DNA of 29,144 bases from assembly GCA_002369295.1 (NCBI GenBank), contig DFDR01000136.1:1-29144 (forward strand). Direction: 5' to 3'. Position 1 is the stretch's first letter; each line of letters opens with the position of its first letter. Source of the DNA: Desulfovibrionaceae bacterium UBA3823 (GTDB lineage Bacteria > Desulfobacterota > Desulfovibrionia > Desulfovibrionales > Desulfovibrionaceae). Made by a program: the position numbers and the translations under genes. The notes under the pieces are model-generated. The model worked only from the letters and a program-made list of their open reading frames with translations, had not been told where the DNA came from and did not search any database. This document shows positions 7,654 to 15,362 of the stretch, piece by piece.

Positions 7654-8727
7654 CTATTCGCCACTCGCCTCGGCCTTGAGGGCTTCGGCCTGGGCGGCCT
7701 GCGACAGGGCTTCGAGCAGGGGATCGATTTCACCCTGCATGATCCTGTCCAGGGAATAGAGGGTCAGGTTGATGCGGTGGTCCGTGCAGCGCCCCTGCGG
7801 GAAGTTGTAGGTGCGGATGCGTTCAGAACGGTCGCCTGAGCCCACCTGCGAGCGACGGTCGGCCGCAAGCTCGCTGTTCTGCTTTTCCGTTTCGAGGGCG
7901 AGGAGGCGGGAGGCCAGCACCTTCATGGCGCGGGCCTTGTTCTTGTGCTGGCTCCGCTCGTCCTGGCAGGTCACCACGAGGCCGGAGGGAATGTGCGTGA
8001 TGCGCACGGCGGACTCGGTCTTGTTGACGTGCTGGCCACCGGCGCCGGAGGCGCGGTAGACGTCGATCTTGAGGTCCTCGGGTCTGATGTCGATGTCCAC
8101 GTCCTCGGCCTCGGGCATGACGGCCACCGTGGCCGCGGAGGTATGGATGCGTCCCTGCGCCTCGGTGGCGGGCACGCGCTGGACGCGGTGGGCGCCGGCT
8201 TCGAACTTGAGGTGGCTGTAGACCTTGTCGCCCGAGATGAGCAGGATGACTTCCTTGTAGCCACCGGCCTCGGTCGGCGACTCGCTCATGATCTCCACCT
8301 TCCAGTGCTTGAGTTCCGCATAGCGGCAGTACATGCGGAAGAGGTCGGCCGCAAAGAGGGCCGCTTCCTCGCCGCCCGTGCCGGCGCGGATTTCAAGGAT
8401 GGTATTCTTTTCGTCGAGCGGATCTTTGGGAATGAGCAGCACCTTGAGCTGGTGCTCAATCTCGGGAAGCCTGGCTTCGAGGTTCTTGATTTCCTCTTGG
8501 GCCAGGGCCTTGATCTCGGAATCGTCCTCGTGGAGCAGCTGCTTGTTCTCCTCGATCTGCTCCTTGACCGAACGGTACTGGCGGAAGAGATCCACCACGT
8601 CCTTCAGGTCGGCATGGGCTTTGGAGAGCTTCTTGAACTGCTCCTGGTCGTTGTATATGCCGGGCTGGGACAGCTGCTGCTCCAGCTCCATGTATTTCTT
8701 CTCAAGGCCTTCGAGTTTGGCGAACAT
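7654..8727 (-). CDS. prfA: Peptide chain release factor 1
   Basis: RF1 recognises UAA and UAG stop codons and triggers peptidyl-tRNA hydrolysis. The 357-aa product carries the stop-codon anticodon motif PAT at residues 186-188, which marks RF1 rather than RF2. The catalytic GGQ is at 230-232 inside [18 protein letters not shown]. The helical N-terminal domain (about 1-100) precedes the GTGGEEA motif at 116-122. The ATG at 8725-8727 has GGAGAT about 8 nt upstream on the coding strand. It lies directly downstream of the DUF1385 gene, 23 nt apart, and probably shares its transcript with rpmE. Confidence 0.97.
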   Translation of the reverse strand: MFAKLEGLEKKYMELEQQLSQPGIYNDQEQFKKLSKAHADLKDVVDLFRQYRSVKEQIEENKQLLHEDDSEIKALAQEEIKNLEARLPEIEHQLKVLLIPKDPLDEKNTILEIRAGTGGEEAALFAADLFRMYCRYAELKHWKVEIMSESPTEAGGYKEVILLISGDKVYSHLKFEAGAHRVQRVPATEAQGRIHTSAATVAVMPEAEDVDIDIRPEDLKIDVYRASGAGGQHVNKTESAVRITHIPSGLVVTCQDERSQHKNKARAMKVLASRLLALETEKQNSELAADRRSQVGSGDRSERIRTYNFPQGRCTDHRINLTLYSLDRIMQGEIDPLLEALSQAAQAEALKAEASGE

Positions 8728-8750
8728 GGGAATATCTCCAGTGGGGCCTG

Positions 8751-9713
8751 CTACTGCAGCCGGTAGGGGACTGCGTTCACCTCGAACTCGGAGCCGGCGC
8801 CCAGAGCTTCCTTCAGCGCCACAACTGCCACTTCCAGCTCTTCCCTGTCGGGTTCGGCCGTCGTCAGCAGCTGCAGCGCCATCCCCGGCGCGCGCAGCAC
8901 AGTCGCCAGCCAGCCGTCCTTCACCTTGCCGGCAAAGCGTATCAGCTCGTAGGCCAGGGACGCCACCGGAATGATCAGGGCGAACTTGAGCAGGAGCGTG
9001 TACGCATGCTTAAGCCAAGCGCTCTCAGGCATGTACCAGCCAAGGAAGAGCGGCACGAGGACGGCATGCAGCAGGATGGAAATGCAGATGACAAAAAGAA
9101 TGAACGTCGTTCCGCATCGGGGATGGAGCCTGCTTTGCATGGCTGCCAGCGCGGCATCGACGGGCAGGCCCGTTTCGAAGGCCCTGATGGTCTTGTGCTC
9201 CGCCCCGTGGTACTGGAAGACGCGGCGGATCTCCGGAATGCGCCCTATGCCCCAGATGTAGGCAACGAGGATAAGCATCTTGAAGAGTCCGTCCCAGAGC
9301 TGGAAGGAGACGCCGTTGACGTCGCCACCCAGGCCCGCCTGCTGCATGAGCCAGCTCATGCCGTGCGGAATCACCAGAAAAAGCAGCACCGCAAAGAGCA
9401 GGGAGACAAGGAGCGTGAGCGCAAGATGCCAGCCCTCCATGGGGGCGCCTTCCGCCTCGCCCTGCAGCTCTGCCGAGCGGTTCAGGGACTTGACGCCGTT
9501 GACCAGCGTCTCAACGAGGACTGGAACGCCCCGGACGAAGGGCCGGGTGCGGATGGCTTCGGGCAGAAAGGAGTACCACGTGCGCCTTTCGGCGACGATC
9601 TCTCCCTTCAGACGCACAGCCAGCCCGTAGGACTGGCCGTTTCTCATCATGACCCCTTCCATGACGGCCTGGCCGCCGACAAGCGGGCGGTCGGCCGTCA
9701 GAAAGGCGAGCAA
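8751..9713 (-). CDS. DUF1385 (YqhQ-like) integral membrane protein
   Basis: The product of about 320 aa belongs to the DUF1385 family of multi-pass inner-membrane proteins of unknown biochemical role, often encoded next to rpmE and prfA as here. The family marker [13 protein letters not shown] is near residues 12-24. Four hydrophobic segments are visible: near [53 protein letters not shown] and [18 protein letters not shown]. The conserved HGAEHKT and HPRCGTTF motifs lie between them. The start is uncertain. The first in-frame ATG (9662) falls after the GGQA motif, so a TTG at 9713 is used here; a TTG at 9743 inside rpmE is another candidate. No clear Shine-Dalgarno was found for either. Confidence 0.88.
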   Translation of the reverse strand: MLAFLTADRPLVGGQAVMEGVMMRNGQSYGLAVRLKGEIVAERRTWYSFLPEAIRTRPFVRGVPVLVETLVNGVKSLNRSAELQGEAEGAPMEGWHLALTLLVSLLFAVLLFLVIPHGMSWLMQQAGLGGDVNGVSFQLWDGLFKMLILVAYIWGIGRIPEIRRVFQYHGAEHKTIRAFETGLPVDAALAAMQSRLHPRCGTTFILFVICISILLHAVLVPLFLGWYMPESAWLKHAYTLLLKFALIIPVASLAYELIRFAGKVKDGWLATVLRAPGMALQLLTTAEPDREELEVAVVALKEALGAGSEFEVNAVPYRLQ

Positions 9714-9726
9714 TGCATACAGGAAA

Positions 9727-9942
9727 CTACTTCTGCTTTTCAAATTTGGCGTACTTCTTGCGGAAGCGGTCGATGCGGCCGGCGGTGTCGAGGAAGCGCT
9801 GCTTGCCGGTGAAGAAGGGATGGCAAGCGGAGCAGACTTCAACGTGCACCTGCTCGCCCTTCGTGGAGAGCACCTGTTCGGAATGGCCGCAAGCGCAGGT
9901 GATGGTCGCTTTGTACACCTTGGGCTGGATGTCTTTTTTCAT
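9727..9942 (-). CDS. rpmE: 50S ribosomal protein L31, zinc-binding form
   Basis: L31 is a large-subunit protein that bridges to the 30S head. The 71-aa product is the C+ type: C16-x-C18 and C37-x2-C40 form a zinc site, and the signature [14 protein letters not shown] is at 37-50. The ATG at 9940-9942 is chosen because GAGGTT lies just upstream and relatives begin MKKDIQP; an upstream in-frame ATG at 10011 would add 23 residues unlike the family. The C- paralogue used under zinc starvation was not seen in the window. It is the first gene of the rpmE - DUF1385 - prfA set. Confidence 0.96.
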   Translation of the reverse strand: MKKDIQPKVYKATITCACGHSEQVLSTKGEQVHVEVCSACHPFFTGKQRFLDTAGRIDRFRKKYAKFEKQK

Positions 9943-10028
9943 GGTAACCTCGCGTGGTTTGGGACGGCATGGAGCTGGCCACAGGAACACGAGCCTGCGA
10001 CGATCGTTCATTGTCCCTAAAGGCGGTC

Positions 10029-10057
10029 TTTCTACCCCAAACGTCTCGGCTTGGCAA
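10029..10057 (-). promoter_or_regulatory. Possible sigma70 promoter for rpmE
   Basis: On the - strand TTGCCA (10052-10057) is followed after 17 bp by TAGAAA (10029-10034). The -35 element matches five of six consensus bases; the -10 is weaker. The predicted leader to the rpmE ATG would be about 80 nt. Position and spacing support it, but it is a prediction by eye. Confidence 0.4.
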
Positions 10058-10155
10058 GGCTAAAATTCAAGTGGCGCTCGAATTATCTCCGGAAAAAACG
10101 GCATCTTCCGGCAAGGACCAGGTCCGGCGTGTTGCCTTCCCGCAGGCGCAGGGCT

Positions 10156-10935
10156 ATGCTGCCCCGCATGTGCGCAAAAGTCCTCAAATCCAGGGCCGAT
10201 CAGCTCGTCTTCGAACAGGGCCTGACCGAAAGCCGCGAGCAGGCCAAGCGGCTTATCATGGCCGGCGAGGTGCAGGTGGCCGTTCCCGAAGGAAGCCAGG
10301 CACTGCCCGTTGCCGTCGACAAGCCGGGCCACATCTACCCGGCCGGCACCCGCTTCCAGCTCTCCGCCAGGGAGCAGTACGTCAGCCGCGGCGCCTACAA
10401 GCTGCTCACCATCATGGACGCCTTCCATCTCGACGTCCAGAACTGGGTCTGCCTCGATGCCGGCGCCTCCACGGGCGGCTTCACGGACTGCCTGCTCCAG
10501 CATGGCGCCGCCAAAGTCTACGCCGTGGACGTCGGCCACAACCAGCTGCACGAAAAGCTCAAGGCCGACCCCCGTGTCGTCAATCTAGAGGGCGTCAACA
10601 TCAGGGCCGCGGCCCCTTCGCTCATCCCCGAAGAGGTGGATCTCGTCGTGGCCGACGTCTCCTTCATCTCGCTCACGCTCATCCTTCCTCCCTGCATGGC
10701 CTGGCTCAAGGGCGGGGGGCTGGCTGCCGTGCTCATCAAGCCGCAGTTCGAGCTCGGCCCCGGCGAAACCGTCAAGGGCGTGGTCAGAAGTGAAGCCGCC
10801 CGCCAGCGCGCCGTGGACAAGATTCTCGGCTTCTGCGCGCAGGAGCTTGCGCTGGAGAGCCTCGGCGTGCTGCCAGCGGCCATCAAGGGCCCCAAGGGCA
10901 ACCAAGAATACATGGCGCTCTTCAGGAAGGCCTAG
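10156..10935 (+). CDS. tlyA: TlyA family rRNA 2'-O-methyltransferase (S4 + FtsJ domains)
   Basis: TlyA-type enzymes 2'-O-methylate rRNA; some were first named hemolysins. The 259-aa product has an N-terminal S4 RNA-binding domain (about residues 8-70, with ESREQAKRLIMAGEV). The Rossmann methyltransferase domain follows, with the SAM motif LDAGASTGGFTDCLL near 100-114 and VYAVDVGHNQL. VVADVSFISL and LIKPQFELG come later. The ATG at 10156 is chosen for fit to the family; ATG 10168 is nearly as good, and neither has a strong Shine-Dalgarno. The open frame runs upstream to 10051 without family similarity. The gene diverges from rpmE. The IS66 remnant begins shortly after its stop. Confidence 0.92.
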   Translation: MLPRMCAKVLKSRADQLVFEQGLTESREQAKRLIMAGEVQVAVPEGSQALPVAVDKPGHIYPAGTRFQLSAREQYVSRGAYKLLTIMDAFHLDVQNWVCLDAGASTGGFTDCLLQHGAAKVYAVDVGHNQLHEKLKADPRVVNLEGVNIRAAAPSLIPEEVDLVVADVSFISLTLILPPCMAWLKGGGLAAVLIKPQFELGPGETVKGVVRSEAARQRAVDKILGFCAQELALESLGVLPAAIKGPKGNQEYMALFRKA

Positions 10936-11000
10936 ACGATGCCCGTCCTGTACCGGCCAGCCTGAAGACGATCCTGCGGGCCGGAAGCAGAAAGACCGCC

Positions 11001-11417
11001 TTGCGGCTCCGGCGCCGTCCCGCGGGAGCCTGCGAGCGCCTGCGGTGCGTCTCAAAGCATATGGGCATGGACAACGATGCGGGCGTGTTCTGCAGGCGCA
11101 TAGCCTCGGAAATGGACGCTTTGACGGCCTGCCTCCGGCGCGGCTACATCGAGCCGACAAACAACATCGCCGAGAGGGCCCATCGGCACCCGGTCATGCG
11201 CAGGCGCGCGAGCATAGGCACGACAACCGACAAGGGCGATCGCCTCATTGAGCGCGGACTCTCCCTGAGACAGACGTGTCTGCTGCACGATCGTTCGCTC
11301 TTCGACGAACTCGTCGAAGCTCTGTCAGCTGTAAAGGAGAACAGGCGGCCGCGCATCCGGTGGATTCAAACAAAGGCAATACGCGCGGCGTACGACCAGT
11401 ACCAGGCTGGGGCTTAA
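11001..11417 (+). pseudogene. IS66-family transposase, C-terminal remnant
   Basis: The last 110 or so residues resemble the C-terminal end of the DDE transposases of IS66-type elements. They contain IEPTNNIAERA, where the glutamate is the last catalytic residue of the DDE triad, then RRRASIGTTTDKGDRLIERGL and QTCLLHDRSLFDELVEAL. Full IS66 transposases are about 500 aa, so the N-terminal domains and the first two catalytic aspartates are missing. The upstream join is not clear: reading on in frame through 10950-11000 gives no recognisable transposase sequence. No complete inverted repeats were found. The remnant marks the left border of the AT-rich island. Confidence 0.75.
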
Positions 11418-11827
11418 TGGGCGGGATCAGACCTGGCTATTCACAGGGGTGAGCGGATACGGCATCTCCCATTCGGAACGTGAGGCTGTCCACAAACAGG
11501 GACATAATCTACGTCAATACAAATTGATAGAATTCTATAACAAGTCCTAAAACTACTCAAAAAATAACAAAACTATCCAAAAATTTATCATAAAATACGG
11601 CTATACGCTAGCAAAAAATAGTTATAGAGGCCAAGTTAAATTCAAGTTTTTCTAAAAAAATCTTCGATAAGCCCAACAGTGTCATTGTTGTTAGGCTTTT
11701 CGAGGAGATAATGCGCCAACGTAAAACAGGATACTCTTCGCCGATATGCTAATTTTGCTGTTTTTTATCTATATTTCAGTGATTTAAGAAATGTTTTCTA
11801 AATAATATATTTCCCAAAAAAACGTTA
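11418..11827. other. Gene-poor boundary segment, GC-rich to AT-rich
   Basis: No convincing gene is present. The first 90 nt are still GC-rich and may be IS66 end sequence (a GTGAGCGGATAC stretch lies at about 11447). From about 11505 the base composition switches to strongly AT-rich. A hairpin with a T tract on the - strand (11654-11702) is the only clear signal. A 13-codon frame, ATG 11711 to TAA 11752, has GAGGAG just before it but is too short to call. Confidence 0.6.
11654..11702 (-). terminator. Terminator for the - strand genes of the AT-rich island
   Basis: CGATAAGCC (11665-11673) pairs with GGCTTTTCG (11694-11702) with one T-T mismatch. CAACA/TGTTG extends the stem past a 3-nt bulge, with a 7-nt loop. 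On the - strand the hairpin is followed after 4 nt by seven T residues (A7 at 11654-11660 on +). It lies about 130 nt after the stop of the 115-aa gene. Confidence 0.65.
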
Positions 11828-12175
11828 CTATTCATTAGGAGGCCAAATAGTAAACTGAGTTCTACCGTTACTTGTCACATTAGGCCTTATATCTTCTACC
11901 TCAAAACTATTTCCATTTCTGAAAACAACACGTATATCATAACTTGTATCAGTCCATGTATCGTTCCATGTTACATCGGCATACTCGTTATGGCGGACAC
12001 ATCTATCGAGTGACTCAAAAGCATCATCTCCCCAATCTTCTTCATTATGAGCGCTTATATAAAATTCACAAATTTCTCTCCCAGTCATATTATTTACTCG
12101 TATTAACTGTTCTGCGCTTACATTTATGCAAGATGAAAAAATAAAAACAAATGCTAAAACAACAAACCTGAGCAT
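11828..12175 (-). CDS. Small secreted protein with DWGDD motif
   Basis: The 115-aa product has an N-terminal signal peptide: basic start MLRF, hydrophobic VVLAFVFIFSSCI, then a likely cleavage after VSA near residue 21. A lipoprotein site is less likely because the cysteine at 16 lacks a proper lipobox. The mature part of about 94 residues is beta-rich and contains EFYISAHNEEDWGDD, then YDIRVVFRNGNSFEVEDI. From memory this pattern recurs in small secreted modules of anaerobes that have no known function. The start has a strong AGGAGG at 12180-12185 on the coding strand. Composition is AT-rich, unlike the flanking genes, which suggests transfer. Its neighbour upstream is the split transglutaminase-like gene. 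Confidence 0.75.
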   Translation of the reverse strand: MLRFVVLAFVFIFSSCINVSAEQLIRVNNMTGREICEFYISAHNEEDWGDDAFESLDRCVRHNEYADVTWNDTWTDTSYDIRVVFRNGNSFEVEDIRPNVTSNGRTQFTIWPPNE

Positions 12176-12214
12176 AAATCCTCCTACGTACCGTTTTAAA
12201 AAACAGATTGAAAA

Positions 12215-12236
12215 TTACACTAATTTTTACACTAAT
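12215..12236. repeat. Direct repeat TTACACTAAT, two copies 12 bp apart
   Basis: TTACACTAAT occurs at 12215-12224 and again at 12227-12236, with TT between. It lies 40-61 nt upstream of the 115-aa gene start on the - strand, in the expected promoter or leader zone. It could be an operator, but the region is AT-rich and chance is not excluded. Confidence 0.5.
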
Positions 12237-12268
12237 ATATAAATATTAAATTAATTAAATAATTTTAT

Positions 12269-13481
12269 CTATCGAACAAATACTGTATAAAACATATACT
12301 TTCGCTTTGGATTACAAGATACATTCATATAATATGAGCATTTATACTTAGCCTTATTAAGTTCATTGTTTAAATATTTAATAGAATTTTTAACATTACA
12401 ATAATATTTATCATAGGGGACCATTACATACCAAAGTTGCCAGCGTTCATTCGCTATGCCATCAGCGAGCTCAGTAAGTCCTGCTTCAGCACTATCTTCT
12501 TCTGAACCAAAATATTTTCGATTTGTGTCATAATGTTCTAAAGTAGCATAAAAATAATTATCATCGATATCATCTTCAATATCTTTCACTTCATAATTTT
12601 TATCCCACGAATGCGTCATTTTCATAATTTCGCGTGGGGCAATAAAATAAACATAATATGAATATCGTTTATCATAGAGACGAATATTTTTATCATCCCA
12701 TGTTACATCCATACAGTATGTTTTGTCATCAATATCTATTGTATTCCATATATGTTTACCACCACCAGCAATACCATGAAGATATCCAACATTGAATCCC
12801 GCCATTGTTCCGAGCATATAAAAGGAATCTGAATATCCTTGACAATTCGCTTTATGGTCTATAAACACACCAAGTGCAGTTGTAAAATGTGGCACTGTAG
12901 GATATGGAGGAAATTTTTCAGTATAATAATCACAGATTCCAGTAATTTTATCATGAATGCGCAAAAGTTTTTCTAATTTGCTTACATTCATTGATTTAAT
13001 CTTGTTTACTATTTGTATTGCTTTTTATAGGTTAATAATTCTTCTTTGGTGAGACCCGATCTATCGCCCGTTAAATAAGCATGAGCAATACGTGCACCAG
13101 AACGGTATATCAAATTACAAATAAATCTTTTTCCATTGTTTTTTCGTATACAACAGTCAAATTTATCCAATAAACAGACGTTGCATTAATACTATCCCCT
13201 ATTTTTGGATTGAAACCATCGATACAAACAATAGGAATAGATGTCATTATCCGCGTTGTGCATTTATGCATGTATGCATATAATTGCTTAATATTTCTGA
13301 TCTTTGGAACTTTATTCCATTCAACATCTATATTTTGATTATTTTTATAGTGTTTTGAATCTTCTTCTACTGGAAAGCTACCTACATCAAGAGCTCCAGC
13401 AATCCATTGTTCTCCAACGGTGGCAGATGCTACGCTTGAACAAAATAGAAATAGAAATACTAAATATAGCTTTGCAAGCAT
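12269..13481 (-). pseudogene. Secreted transglutaminase-like protein, split by two -1 lesions
   Basis: Two - strand frames, 13481-13110 (123 aa) and 12991-12269 (240 aa), are parts of one gene. The first has a signal peptide (hydrophobic YLVFLFLFCSSVASA). A third frame between them encodes IYRSGARIAHAYLTGDRSG and LTKEELLTYKK, sequence typical of this family. Adding one A to the A5 tract at 13128-13132 and one to the A5 tract at 13022-13026 joins all three into a continuous 404-aa reading. The C-terminal part holds a papain-like transglutaminase core with Cys in KANCQGYSD, His in GKHIWNTI and Asp in CMDVTWDD. Secretion and a protease- or transamidase-like activity are inferred. The cause may be real decay, homopolymer sequencing error or ribosomal slippage. 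Composition is AT-rich, unlike the chromosome around it. Confidence 0.8.
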
Positions 13482-13533
13482 ATAGTTTCACAAGTTGAGG
13501 ATTAGTTCTCAATCCTATCTACAGATATAATCC

Positions 13534-15228
13534 TTACCCAGAAATGCTCTTCACAGCCTCTGCGAGCATGCGCCGAGACGCCTGGGCGCTGGCCTCAAGG
13601 CTGGTCGTGGCTTCGAGCAGCATGGGACCTGAAGAAGGCTTTGCCGTGCAAAAGGGCAGAAGCGCGGCCCGCAACTCCTCGAAGGAGCCCGCCCTGCGGT
13701 AGGCCATGCCGAGGGCCTTGGCCAGATGCTCAGCGCTAAGCGCGCTTGCGCCAGCGATGAAGGCGTCCCTGTGCTCCGACTTCTCAGGGCCAGGAATGAA
13801 ATGGAAGATCCCGCCGCCGCCGTTGTTGAAGAGCAGGATGCGCAGATTGGCGGGAATTTCCCTGCGCCAGAGGGCGTTCTGGTCATAGAAGAAGCTCAAG
13901 TCCCCGATGCAGCAGAAGGTGGGCCGGCCGCTTGCCTGCGCGTAGCCGCAGGCAGCGGAGAGACTGCCGTCGATGCCGTTGATGCCCCGGTTGCAGCTCA
14001 CCTCGACATCCTTCGGCAGGGGGAAGTACTGGGCGTTGCGCACCGGCGAGGAGTTGCCGAGCGCCAGGGCGGAGCCTTCCGGCATCGAGGCCAGAAAGCA
14101 CTGCATGACCGTGGCGTCCGCAAAGGGCTCGGGATCGAAGTCCCGGGCCATGGCAGCCACGCGCCCGTTGCGCGCAATCCAAGCCTCGGCAAAGGCGGGA
14201 TCGGCATGGCATGGCTCGGCAGCCAGGCCTTCCAGCAGCTCGCGGCCCCAGGCCTCCACGGCCCTTGTGAGGCACTGGAAGAGGTCTGGGCAGGCACCGT
14301 CCGGCGAGACGTGCCAGTGGACTGCCGGCGGATGGGCGCGAAGGTACTGCTTGAGGCGCTTGCTCACGATGTGGCCGCCCACGGTGGCGACGAAGTCGGG
14401 CCGAAGCGCTTCCGGCAGGCTTTCGGCGGGGCTTGCCAGCACGAGGTCGAAAAGGCCGGAAAAGCCCTGTTCGCCCTCGATGGCGCCAAGGTTGGCCAGA
14501 TGCTCGGCAAAGACCATGCAGCCCTTGGCCATGAGAGCCTTCAGCGGCGCCTCGAGACCCAGGTCCGCCAGCTCCTGGCCGACGATGATCAGCGGTCGCC
14601 TGGCGCTTTGCCACTCCTCCCGCATGCCAGGGGAAAGCTCGAACTTCCGGCTTTGCTCCCTGCGGATGACGCGCGCTTCAGGCAGGGATTCGGCGCTGAA
14701 GTCGTACAGGGGCTCGGCAAGGGGCACATTGATGTGCACCGGCCCTGACCCTGCATGTCGCAGCTCCAGCAGGGCCTCGTTGACGAGGCGGTTGACGTGC
14801 CAGAGGCTTTCGGCGTCCCTAGGCTCAGGCAGGCTGACCTGCCTGCGGACAAAATTCTGAAAGGCACCCGGCTGCACCATGGTCTGGCCGTCCATCTGGC
14901 CTATCCAGGCCTCGGGCCGGTCGGCGGAGATCACGAGCAGGGGCAGACGCTGGTAGTAGGCTTCGGCAACGGCGGGCGCCATGTCGAGCAGGGCCGAACC
15001 GGAAGTGCAGCAGACGGCGCAGGGGCGCTTCAGGGCCGCGCACATGCCGAGCGCCGTGAAGGCCGCGCTGCGCTCGTCCACCATGGCCGTGCAGCGAAGC
15101 CGGGGACAGCTGGCAAAAGTATGGGCCAGCGGAGCGCTGCGGGAACCTGCGCAGACAACGACGTCCTCGATGCCGTGGGCGCAGAGCAGGGCCGTCAGTT
15201 CCAGGACATGAGCTTTCACGGAATACAT
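13534..15228 (-). CDS. menD: MenD, SEPHCHC synthase of menaquinone biosynthesis
   Basis: MenD is a thiamine-diphosphate enzyme joining isochorismate and 2-oxoglutarate to give 2-succinyl-5-enolpyruvyl-6-hydroxy-3-cyclohexene-1-carboxylate, the first committed step to menaquinone. The 564-aa product has the N-terminal CAGSRSAPL and DERSAAFTALG motifs. GNSSPVRNAQYF and NRGINGIDG follow, and the diphosphate-binding segment runs from GDLSFFYDQNAL to NNGGGGIFHF. The ATG at 15228 is chosen because relatives begin a few residues before the first helix; GGAG is about 12 nt upstream. No other men gene is visible in the window. It follows dinB on the same strand after 134 nt that hold a short tandem repeat. 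Confidence 0.94.
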   Translation of the reverse strand: MYSVKAHVLELTALLCAHGIEDVVVCAGSRSAPLAHTFASCPRLRCTAMVDERSAAFTALGMCAALKRPCAVCCTSGSALLDMAPAVAEAYYQRLPLLVISADRPEAWIGQMDGQTMVQPGAFQNFVRRQVSLPEPRDAESLWHVNRLVNEALLELRHAGSGPVHINVPLAEPLYDFSAESLPEARVIRREQSRKFELSPGMREEWQSARRPLIIVGQELADLGLEAPLKALMAKGCMVFAEHLANLGAIEGEQGFSGLFDLVLASPAESLPEALRPDFVATVGGHIVSKRLKQYLRAHPPAVHWHVSPDGACPDLFQCLTRAVEAWGRELLEGLAAEPCHADPAFAEAWIARNGRVAAMARDFDPEPFADATVMQCFLASMPEGSALALGNSSPVRNAQYFPLPKDVEVSCNRGINGIDGSLSAACGYAQASGRPTFCCIGDLSFFYDQNALWRREIPANLRILLFNNGGGGIFHFIPGPEKSEHRDAFIAGASALSAEHLAKALGMAYRRAGSFEELRAALLPFCTAKPSSGPMLLEATTSLEASAQASRRMLAEAVKSISG

Positions 15229-15307
15229 GGTGCTGTCGTCTCCGGGGAGGGAGCCGCGCGCGGCAAGGGGCGCGGCGCGGTACGCTGGTTCGAAAAGGGC
15301 GAAATGG

Positions 15308-15351
15308 GACGTCCTCCCTGTTCCGTAGGGATGTCCTCCCTGTTCCGGTGG
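15308..15351. repeat. Two tandem copies of a 22-bp repeat upstream of menD
   Basis: 15308-15329 and 15330-15351 are copies of a 22-bp unit differing at three positions. On the menD strand each copy contains GGGAGGAC, which resembles a ribosome-binding site, but neither copy sits before a start codon. The repeat lies 80-124 nt upstream of the menD ATG, just after the dinB stop. Confidence 0.7.
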
Positions 15352-15362
15352 GTAGCCTACCA

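Noticed and set aside
10936..11000. Extension of the IS66 remnant upstream to the tlyA stop
   Set aside because: The frame stays open but gives no recognisable transposase sequence, so the element border cannot be set there.
15308..15351. CRISPR-like repeat
   Set aside because: Only two directly abutting copies are present, with no spacers and no cas genes in the window.
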